DNA of 64,000 nucleotides from Sandaracinobacteroides saxicola (lineage in GTDB: Bacteria > Pseudomonadota > Alphaproteobacteria > Sphingomonadales > Sphingomonadaceae), in NCBI RefSeq assembly GCF_014117445.1, contig NZ_CP059851.1, forward strand, positions 2,418,001 to 2,482,000, written 5' to 3'. Of the stretch, positions 37,508-44,463 are shown piece by piece. Position 1 is the stretch's first letter, and every line of letters starts with the position of its first letter. The position numbers and the translations under genes are program-made. Below the pieces are notes generated by a model. That model had not been told where the DNA came from. It made no database searches and was given only the letters and a program-made list of their open reading frames with translations.

Positions 37508-37969
37508 TCACAGATCGGGCGGATAGAGATCCGCATATTCGGCGAAGACGGCATCCCGGGCACGTTGGCGTGCGTCGAGGCGCCGGCGTCGCAGGGTGAT
37601 CACATCATCGGCAACGAACCGTCGGCCGTTGCCCTGGACGTACGATGCCAGCGTCCCGTCGCGCACCAGCGCGTCCAGCGCCGCCGGGGTGAGACCCAGC
37701 AGACTGGCGGTCTGGTGCGCGGTGAACATGCGCCCCAGCCGCGTGAGCCTGACGGCTTCGCCGCTGCCAAGCGCAGCGAGGATGGTGAGCAGCAGGTCCG
37801 TGACCGCTGGTGACAGCGGAACCGTGGTCGGCGCGACATCGTCGGCAACCGACAATTGCACGCGCCCGCGCGTCGCCTGCATCAGCAGGGCCTGGTGGAA
37901 CCGTGCAACCAGCGCGCGTTCGCGCGCCGTGGTCGGCGGTGGGAACAGCCTCGCGCCAGAAGCCGGCAT
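37508..37969 (-). CDS. Small HTH (excisionase/MerR-like) protein in the adhesin operon
   Basis: A 153-residue protein. Residues about 85-130 (GRMFTAHQTASLLGLTPAALDALVRDGTLASYVQGNGRRFVADDVITLRRRR) match the HTH_17/excisionase-type winged helix found in MerR-like DNA-binding proteins. The helical N-terminal part with ARERALVARFHQALLMQA is unrecognised. It sits 9 bp after the crystallin-like gene and 32 bp before the adhesin start, so it is likely a local regulator of the operon. That role is inferred from position. The family also includes antitoxins and phage excisionases, but no toxin or integrase is nearby. Confidence 0.75.
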   Translation of the reverse strand: MPASGARLFPPPTTARERALVARFHQALLMQATRGRVQLSVADDVAPTTVPLSPAVTDLLLTILAALGSGEAVRLTRLGRMFTAHQTASLLGLTPAALDALVRDGTLASYVQGNGRRFVADDVITLRRRRLDARQRARDAVFAEYADLYPPDL

Positions 37970-37978
37970 CGGCGATGC

Positions 37979-38647
37979 TCAGTTGCTGGTGCACAGCAGG
38001 TCAACCAGATAGGCGCGTCGGCCCACGATCTGCTGGCCGTAGGACAGGGCTCGGTTCCAACCGGCATGCGCGCAGAATCGGGCGGCGGTGTCGGCAAGGC
38101 ATATGGGGCCAGGCTGGCCACCCGGGCAGGATTCCACGCGCTCGCGGCCAAGCTGCGGCGTGGCAAAGAATTGTGTGTGGATGCCCCGCAGATTGGCGCC
38201 GCCGGGCGGTTGCGCCCAGTCCGCATGGGCGTGCATGCCCCAGCCCGGCTGCGGTATCTGCGACGGCATCGGCTGGGGCCGGGACGGCCAGCTGCCGGAA
38301 TTGCCGAATGTTTCGCCCCGCGCCTCGACGGATTGGATCGCCAGCATCAGCCCCAGCTCGCGCTGGCTGTCGCGGTGGCTGTCATCCACCAGCACGCAGC
38401 GGCCGGTGAACCCCGTTCCCGAACAGACACGCCACACACCCTCGGCGCGAATCGACCGCGCCAGGAACGGCACGCGCACCGCACCTTCCGTTTGGCGGAA
38501 GGTGATCGCGGCGCCGCCGAAATCGGGCCGCTCGTAAAAGGTGATGGTTCCCTGTCCCTGGCTGGGGATCACGACCCGGCCTTCAGGGGTCTGTGCGGAA
38601 ACACCGGCGGCACCCAGGGCCGCGAGGAAAAGCAACGCAACTCGCAA
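37979..38647 (-). CDS. Secreted beta/gamma-crystallin-like protein
   Basis: The 222-residue product has a signal peptide (LRVALLFLAALGAAGVSAQ, starting on TTG), then a Greek-key unit of beta/gamma-crystallin type: ITFYERPDFGGAAITFRQTEG and RSIRAEGVWRVCSGTGFTGRCVLVDDS. The second half is Pro- and Trp-rich with Cys pairs. Such domains often bind Ca2+ and give compact secreted proteins. The TTG start is favoured because GGGAG lies seven bases upstream and it yields a standard signal peptide; another TTG 18 bp upstream is possible. It is the promoter-proximal gene of the adhesin operon. Confidence 0.75.
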   Translation of the reverse strand: MRVALLFLAALGAAGVSAQTPEGRVVIPSQGQGTITFYERPDFGGAAITFRQTEGAVRVPFLARSIRAEGVWRVCSGTGFTGRCVLVDDSHRDSQRELGLMLAIQSVEARGETFGNSGSWPSRPQPMPSQIPQPGWGMHAHADWAQPPGGANLRGIHTQFFATPQLGRERVESCPGGQPGPICLADTAARFCAHAGWNRALSYGQQIVGRRAYLVDLLCTSN

Positions 38648-39017
38648 CGGTCCACTCCCGGACAAGCGCCGTTCGTGGCGCGACGACAGGTGTCGCCCGG
38701 TCGGTGAAGTGATGGCAACCGGGTCGGCGGGTAGTCCGCAACAAAGGCTTGCATCAGCCTACCCGTCAGGGTGGTTTTCGGCGTGCAGTCTGCAACAATG
38801 ATCGATGTCGTCACTTGCCACAATCGTTGTACCTTTAGACGCAGGTACAGATTTCAAAATACTGATCTGGAGGAACTGCGCCGATTGATGGGGAAACTGT
38901 GTCAATGAAATGACAATTGTTTCGCTTGCATTTTCAAACGGCATGAGGGACGTCGCATCAACTAAAGGTCGCCGCGCCTCCGTTGGGACGTCACGGCACA
39001 TCCGCGGGGGTGGGTGG
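38648..39017. other. Divergent intergenic region, adhesin operon versus LuxR regulator
   Basis: This 370-bp gap is AT-richer than its surroundings and must carry both divergent promoters. The only clear structure is the inverted repeat TGTACCT-N8-AGGTACA near its centre (own entry). No small gene or RNA could be supported here. In-frame ATGs at 38910 and 38943 could extend the regulator leftwards. Confidence 0.6.
38828..38849. promoter_or_regulatory. Inverted-repeat operator candidate
   Basis: TGTACCT-TTAGACGC-AGGTACA is a perfect 7-bp inverted repeat with an 8-bp spacer. It lies 181 bp from the crystallin-gene start and 169 bp from the LuxR-gene start, a suitable position for a dimeric regulator acting on both promoters. 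The likely binder is the MalT-like protein or the small HTH protein of the operon. Confidence 0.45.
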
Positions 39018-41750
39018 ATGAATGAACGACTGATTCGGGTTGTCCGTCAGGACAGTCACCCCGAAACGGCACCGACGGCCGGACATGCCGATTTTGTCGG
39101 CCGCATCGCGCCCCCCCGACAGCATGTGGCCACCGCCGTGCGGCCTGCCCTGCTCGACCGTTTGGATGCCGGACTGGTCCGGCCGGTCAGCCTGATCCTG
39201 TCGCCTGCGGGTTTCGGCAAGACGACGCTTCTGTCGCAATGGTTCAGCCGGCTGCGGCAGGATGGGCGTGTGGCTGCAGGCTGGATGTCGCTCGACGCCG
39301 ACGACAGCGGCGCCGTCGCCTTCATTCTCCACCTCGTCACCGCGATCGCCGACGCCGGCATCGCGCTCGATGCGCCCTCGGTTCCGGCCATGCTTCAGGC
39401 AGGGCGCAGCGGTATCGACGCCGAACTCTTTCGCATGCTCGATGCCCTCGCGGAGTCAAAGCGCCGGCTGGTGCTGATCATCGATGACTGTCATCTCGGA
39501 CGTGCGGAGCTTGTCGACCAGTTGCTCACCCGCGTGGTGCAGCACCCTCGCGCAAATGTTCATCTGGCGTTGGGCAGCCGTGAACGTCCCGGCGCGATCA
39601 GCGCGCAGTGGATGGCACGTGGCCTCGTGGCGCTGATGGGCCCGACGGACCTGGCGCTCGACGATGCCGGCCTCGCCGAGATCTTTGGCGACACGCTTGA
39701 TGCAGGCGCGCGCGAGATTTTGCTTCGCCGGACCGAAGGCTGGCCGGTCGCGGTGCAGCTTGCCCGCTTGTGGCTTTCGCAGGACAGTGCCCATGCGTGC
39801 GCCATCGATGCATTTGGCGGGCGAAGCGGTGAAATGGCGCGCTATCTGCTGGAGCAGGTCCTGGCGGGCCTGCCACCTGAGCTGATCGACTTCCTGACCG
39901 CCACGTCGATCCTTGACCGCTTCGACGCGCGCCTGGCCGATGCTGTGCGCGACGCTGCTGACAGCCAGCAGCTGATCGAGCGTCTGCGTCCGTTCGAAGC
40001 CTTCCTGCTCCCGCTTGATGCCGCCCGCAGCCTCTTCCGCTACCATCACCTGATCGCGGACTATCTGCAGCTGCGTCTGGAGGCCACTGACGTCGCCAAG
40101 GGCCGGATACTGCGGCAACGGGCTGCCCGCCAGCTGGCAACCGACGGCCATCTGGTCGACGCGGTGCGCCAGGCACGCAAGGCCGGCGACACTGCGCTTG
40201 CGATCGAGCTCATCGCGAATGCGGGCGGCTGGGAACTGGTGATCCCGCACGGCCCGCCGATCCTTGACGCGCTGCTTGCGGAGTTCGACGACCCCGTTAT
40301 CGCTCAATCGCCCGTGCTGTTGCTGATGCGCGCTTACCAGTTGAACGGGCTTGGCGATGTCGTCATGGCGCGCGTGGTCGCCGAATGCGCCGGCCGCTTT
40401 GACCCATCGAGCACGCGACAGGCACGCGACCAGCTGGTGGTGAGCCACATATTGGATGCCTATGCCGACGATATCTACCGCCCTCAATGGCGCGCGGCAT
40501 TTCCGGCCGCGCTGGATTCGCTTGATCGTGATGACCATTTCGGGCGGGGTGCCCTTCTGAACAACATCGCGGCCAGCGATACCAACATGGGCGCATTGGA
40601 AAGCGCCGAAGCGCACGCCCGCCATTCGATCATCGAGATGACGGCGTCGGGACAGCTGATCGGACGTCTGCATGCCGAAGGGACGCTGGCACAGAGCCTG
40701 TTCTTCCAGGGCCGCCTGACCGAAGCGGAGGCCCTGTTGCGTGACGTCATGCGCGCTGGCGCCGACCGCAACGGCCCCGGATCGGTGATCAAGGATCTGG
40801 TCGCCGTGCTGATTGCCAATATCGCCTATTGGCGCGACGAACAGACCGAAGCGAGGGCATTGCTGGCAGAATCGCTCGACCGGGTCGAAGCCTATGACGG
40901 CTGGGTCGACATCTATGATGCGGCCTTCCGCACCTCGGTTGCGCTCGACTTTCTCAACAGCGGCCTGGACGCGGCCATGGCAACCATCGACCGCGCCAGG
41001 GCGCTTGCCCGACGGCGCCAGTCAGCGGTGCTCGCCGAACTTGCTCTCGCATGGCGGTTGGAGGTGCTGATCATCGCGGACCAGCATGAGGCCGCAGCGG
41101 CTGTTGTAAAGGACGAGGGCATCGTTGAGCGGCAGCGCGTGACCGGGTTGGGCTGGCGCCCCGGCTATCAGCATGGCGTGGCCCTGACGCAATGGTATCT
41201 GAAAACCGAGCGACCAAGCGCCGCGCTGCCGCTATTGCGGGATCTTCGCACCCACGCGGCGTTCGAGGGACGGCGGATGCATCTGGCACGCATCGACACA
41301 ATGCAAGCGGCCGCGCACCACAGACGCGGGGATACGCCGGCAATGCTGACCGCACTGGCGCGGGCGGCACGATTTCTGGAAGCTGAATATGCGCCGCGGG
41401 CGCTGCTCGACACGGCCGCGCCCATCGAAGCGATGCTGTCGATCGCCCTGTCGGACACCTCCCGCGGCAGGTTTTCGGCGAACCAGCGTATGGTGCTGGC
41501 CAGACTGCTGGAGCATGTCCGCAGCCGACAGGGCGAGCCCAAGGATGGCCTCAGTTCACGCGAGCTGTCTGTACTGCAGCAGCTGTGCGCGGGACATGGC
41601 AACAAACGCATCGCCTGGGCACTGGGCATGTCAGAAAATACCGTGAAATTCCACCTGAAGCGCATTTATGCCAAGCTTGGCACGGATACCCGCCACGGCG
41701 CCGTCGCGGCCGCAATTGCGCGGGGATTGAGGACGCCTTCCTATTCCTAG
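39018..41750 (+). CDS. LuxR family transcriptional regulator, MalT-like (ATPase)
   Basis: A 910-residue large LuxR (LAL/STAND) activator. It has Walker A LSPAGFGKTT at 61-70, Walker B-like RLVLIIDDCH near 150, and a long helical repeat region (about 330-830) of TPR-like character. The C-terminal LuxR HTH is LSSRELSVLQQLCAGHGNKRIAWALGMSENTVKFHLKRIYAKLGT. MalT-type proteins bind ATP and an inducer, oligomerise and activate transcription. ATG at 39018 is chosen for the family-like N terminus, although earlier ATGs are in frame. Divergence from the adhesin operon suggests it controls that operon; the inducer is unknown. Confidence 0.9.
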   Translation: MNERLIRVVRQDSHPETAPTAGHADFVGRIAPPRQHVATAVRPALLDRLDAGLVRPVSLILSPAGFGKTTLLSQWFSRLRQDGRVAAGWMSLDADDSGAVAFILHLVTAIADAGIALDAPSVPAMLQAGRSGIDAELFRMLDALAESKRRLVLIIDDCHLGRAELVDQLLTRVVQHPRANVHLALGSRERPGAISAQWMARGLVALMGPTDLALDDAGLAEIFGDTLDAGAREILLRRTEGWPVAVQLARLWLSQDSAHACAIDAFGGRSGEMARYLLEQVLAGLPPELIDFLTATSILDRFDARLADAVRDAADSQQLIERLRPFEAFLLPLDAARSLFRYHHLIADYLQLRLEATDVAKGRILRQRAARQLATDGHLVDAVRQARKAGDTALAIELIANAGGWELVIPHGPPILDALLAEFDDPVIAQSPVLLLMRAYQLNGLGDVVMARVVAECAGRFDPSSTRQARDQLVVSHILDAYADDIYRPQWRAAFPAALDSLDRDDHFGRGALLNNIAASDTNMGALESAEAHARHSIIEMTASGQLIGRLHAEGTLAQSLFFQGRLTEAEALLRDVMRAGADRNGPGSVIKDLVAVLIANIAYWRDEQTEARALLAESLDRVEAYDGWVDIYDAAFRTSVALDFLNSGLDAAMATIDRARALARRRQSAVLAELALAWRLEVLIIADQHEAAAAVVKDEGIVERQRVTGLGWRPGYQHGVALTQWYLKTERPSAALPLLRDLRTHAAFEGRRMHLARIDTMQAAAHHRRGDTPAMLTALARAARFLEAEYAPRALLDTAAPIEAMLSIALSDTSRGRFSANQRMVLARLLEHVRSRQGEPKDGLSSRELSVLQQLCAGHGNKRIAWALGMSENTVKFHLKRIYAKLGTDTRHGAVAAAIARGLRTPSYS

Positions 41751-41874
41751 AGGACCGCTGCAATCCGATCGCGCAGCGCCACATCCAGCGTTCGGCAATC
41801 GATCGGGCCCGATCGTGATTCATCGGTTACAGCCCTTGCGACCAAAGGGATTGAGGCTATCTGCCGCGCTGCTG

Positions 41875-41928
41875 GAACATGTTCCGATCCGGTGGAATCA
41901 CCCGCATCGCAAACCCGTGTGACAAAAC
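41875..41928 (+). repeat. Second copy of the dispersed intergenic repeat
   Basis: CATGTTCCGATCCGGTGG and onward to GACAAAAC is about 85% identical over roughly 54 bp to the minus-strand unit at 25591-25645. It lies in the 244-bp gap between two convergent genes. The following CGGAAACCGGTTTTCG is a further near-palindrome and may be the other end of the element. Confidence 0.7.
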
Positions 41929-41994
41929 GGAAACCGGTTTTCGGGGAAAAGATACGCGACAGCAAAAAGACAGACCCGGCGCGCTGGTCGTCCC

Positions 41995-42894
41995 TTATGC
42001 GCGAAGCAGCCAGCGCAGCGGGTCTTGGACGCGGGCGGCCCAGGCGGCTTCGGTGTGGGCGGCGCCGGGATAGGCGCGGCTTTCGAAATCGCGGCCTTTG
42101 ACCCAGCCGAGCGTGGGCAGCAGCGTGTCGATGACGGCCTGATAGGGGGCGTAGCCGGCGTCCAGCGTCTCTGTGCCATGGTCGAACCAGAGGCGACGGC
42201 CGCGTGGGCTGTCCAAATCGTCGGTCAGCAGCTTGGTCCAGGCGGCCTGGACGTCCGCGGCGTAGGGCGGGGGCTGTTCGATGAACAGGGGCCAATGGGT
42301 GGAGAGGCAGCCGGCGAAGCCGAAGACCTGCGGATGATCCATGAGCCCGGCGAGCGAGATGAGACCGCCCATGCTGGAGCCCATGAGGCCGGTGCTGGCA
42401 CGCTCCGGCCGGGTGCGGAAGGCGGCGTCGACCCGCGGTTTCAGGCTTTCCGCGATCCAGCGCAGATAGGCCTGGGACTGGACGGGGCCGTTCAGGCGGC
42501 GTTGCAGCCCGGCCATCACGAAACGCGGTAGCGCGCCGACGATACCGGCGGGGAGATAGGTGCGGGTGCGGTCCTTCCCGCTATGGATGCCGACGATGAT
42601 CAGCGGCGGGATACTGCCCGCGGCGGCCAGCCGCGCGGCGGTGGTATCGACCGCCCAGGGAATGTTGCCCATCGCGGTGGCGGGATCGAAGAGGTTCTGG
42701 CCATCGTGCATGTAGAGGACGGGGTATCTGGCATCGCTGCCGGCGTAGCCGGGCGGCAGCGCGATGCTAACGCGCATCGGCGGCATCAGGGGCGATTTGG
42801 GATCGGCCCATTCGACGCGGGTTTCGGCGGCGCTGAGACGAGCGGCCAGTGCCAGTGCCAAGGGAGCGGCGAGCAGGCCGCGGCGCGCGATCAT
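41995..42894 (-). CDS. Exported alpha/beta-hydrolase-fold esterase (Fes/esterase D type)
   Basis: A 299-residue putative esterase (PF00756-type). The N terminus MIARRGLLAAPLALALAARLSAA is an export signal with a twin-arginine-like RR. YPVLYMHDGQNLFDP is the family opening, GLMGSSMGGLISLAGL carries the nucleophile Ser, and AYPGAAHTEAAWAARV the catalytic His. Related enzymes cleave ester bonds in siderophores or acylated sugars (feruloyl and acetyl esterases). Its start overlaps the halogenase stop (ATGA). In a TonB receptor/LacI locus, periplasmic de-esterification of an imported glycoside is the likeliest role. Confidence 0.85.
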   Translation of the reverse strand: MIARRGLLAAPLALALAARLSAAETRVEWADPKSPLMPPMRVSIALPPGYAGSDARYPVLYMHDGQNLFDPATAMGNIPWAVDTTAARLAAAGSIPPLIIVGIHSGKDRTRTYLPAGIVGALPRFVMAGLQRRLNGPVQSQAYLRWIAESLKPRVDAAFRTRPERASTGLMGSSMGGLISLAGLMDHPQVFGFAGCLSTHWPLFIEQPPPYAADVQAAWTKLLTDDLDSPRGRRLWFDHGTETLDAGYAPYQAVIDTLLPTLGWVKGRDFESRAYPGAAHTEAAWAARVQDPLRWLLRA

Positions 42895-44384
42895 GCGGCG
42901 CGGCGAAGGGTGGCCAGCAGCGCGTTGTGCGCCGGGTAGGCGGCGACACGCTGGGCGATCAGGCGTTTGAGCGTGGCCAGATAGTCCGCAAGTTCGGCAT
43001 CGTTGAGCGCGTCGGCCATCGGGTGATGGTCGGTGGGCATGATGCCCTGGCCCAGCAGCACCTGGAGCCAGCCGACTTCGGTGAACAGCTCGTCCGCCTC
43101 CCGGCTGATGCCGCCGGTGGCGCGGAAGCGCTCGATCTTCGCGGCCAGGCTATCGGGAATGCGCATCGCGCGGCAGGCGGCCCAGAAGGGGCCGGGGCGT
43201 TCGTTGGCATGATAGTGGAGGATGAGGAAATCGCGGATGCGTTCGAACTCGAACGCGCTCTGGCGGTTGAACTCGGTGCGGGCGGCAGGCGCGATGGCCT
43301 GGTTGGGGAGGAAGGCGAGGAGGCGGGAGATGCCGGACTGGATCAGGTGGATGCTGGTCGATTCCAGCGGTTCCATGAAGCCGCTGGAAAGGCCGAGGCT
43401 GATGACATTGTGGCTCCACTGGTGATTTCGCATTCCAGTGGTGAAACGCAGTGGTTTGGGATCGGCGAGCGCCTTGCCATCGAGGTTGGCGAGCAGGGTG
43501 GCGGCGGCTTCGTCGTCGGAGAGATGGTCGCTGCAATAGACATGGCCGTTGCCGGTGCGGTGTTGCAGCGGGATGCGCCATTGCCAGCCGGCGTCGCGCG
43601 CGGTGGCGCGGGTGTAGGGCGTGATGGCGGCGACGCCTTCGCACGGCACGGCGAGCGCGCGGTCGCAGGGGAGCCAGTGGCGCCAGTCCTGATAGCCGAT
43701 GCCGAGCGTTTCGCCGATCAGGAGGGCGCGGAAGCCGGTGCAGTCGATGAACAGGTCGCCGGGGATGCGCATGCCGTTTTGCAGGTGCAACGCCGTTGCA
43801 TATCCGCTTTCTGAATGCTGTTCGAGGCGGGCGATGCGGCCCTCGTGGCGGGTGACGCCGCGGGCTTCGGCATGCCGGCGGAGCATGGCGGCGTAGAGGC
43901 CGGCGTCGAAGTGGAAGGCCGACGAGATCCCCGGCAGCGCCGCATTGGCGGGCGGCGTGTCGAGCGACATGCGGCCGGCATAGGCGGCGGCGGCGTTCAG
44001 GCTGTAGTCCCACAGGTCGCCGGCGGTCGCCTTGGCGCGCAGCCAGTAATGATGGAACGGAATGAGGCCGAGGTCGCGGCCGACCGGGCCGAAGGCGTGG
44101 ATGTAGCGCTCGCCCGGCACGCGCCAGCCGTCGAAGACGATGCCGAGCTTGTAGCTGCCTTGCGTGGCCGCCATGAAGTCCGCTTCGTCGAGTTTCAGCG
44201 CCTGGTTGAACAGGCGGATCATCGGGATGGTGGCCTCCCCGACGCCGACGGTGCCGATCTCCTCTGATTCCACCAGTGAAATGCGATAAGCTGGGGGCAA
44301 CAGGGTGGCGAAGGCGGCGGCGGCCATCCAGCCGGCGGTGCCGCCGCCGGCAATGACGATCTGGCGGATCGGCGCGTCGTTCAT
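42891..44384 (-). CDS. Flavin-dependent tryptophan-halogenase family protein
   Basis: A 497-residue member of the flavin-dependent halogenase family. The FAD motif GGGTAGWMAA begins at 13, then GVGEATIP. The catalytic lysine Lys79 (QGSYKLGI) is at the same position as in PrnA. The WxWxIP fingerprint is WQWRIPLQHR, and FMEPLESTSIHLIQSGI contains the active-site glutamate. Halogenases use FADH2, O2 and halide, so a flavin reductase is needed; none is adjacent. Genes of this type are commonly found beside TonB receptors in sphingomonads, Xanthomonas and Caulobacter, where the natural substrate is unsettled. Start ATG with AGGAG upstream. Confidence 0.93.
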   Translation of the reverse strand: MNDAPIRQIVIAGGGTAGWMAAAAFATLLPPAYRISLVESEEIGTVGVGEATIPMIRLFNQALKLDEADFMAATQGSYKLGIVFDGWRVPGERYIHAFGPVGRDLGLIPFHHYWLRAKATAGDLWDYSLNAAAAYAGRMSLDTPPANAALPGISSAFHFDAGLYAAMLRRHAEARGVTRHEGRIARLEQHSESGYATALHLQNGMRIPGDLFIDCTGFRALLIGETLGIGYQDWRHWLPCDRALAVPCEGVAAITPYTRATARDAGWQWRIPLQHRTGNGHVYCSDHLSDDEAAATLLANLDGKALADPKPLRFTTGMRNHQWSHNVISLGLSSGFMEPLESTSIHLIQSGISRLLAFLPNQAIAPAARTEFNRQSAFEFERIRDFLILHYHANERPGPFWAACRAMRIPDSLAAKIERFRATGGISREADELFTEVGWLQVLLGQGIMPTDHHPMADALNDAELADYLATLKRLIAQRVAAYPAHNALLATLRRAA

Positions 44385-44398
44385 ATCCTGCTCCTGCC

Positions 44399-44440
44399 AA
44401 AAAATATGCCCCCGCGGACAGTGGCTGTCCACAGGGGCAT
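44399..44440 (-). terminator. Intrinsic terminator between TonB receptor and halogenase genes
   Basis: On the minus strand ATGCCCC pairs with GGGGCAT around an inner GGACAG-CCA-CTGTCC hairpin, followed by ATTTTTTGG. It starts 24 bp after the receptor stop and ends 15 bp before the halogenase start. It should reduce read-through, giving high receptor and lower enzyme expression from one promoter. Confidence 0.8.
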
Positions 44441-44463
44441 GACGGTGCGACCCGGAGGTGATG

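Noticed and set aside
33323-42000. Replication origin elements (DnaA boxes, AT-rich unwinding region) near the skew switch
   Set aside because: I looked for TTATCCACA-like boxes in the gaps at 33323-33563, 38648-39017 and 41751-41994 and found none, so no origin feature is claimed.
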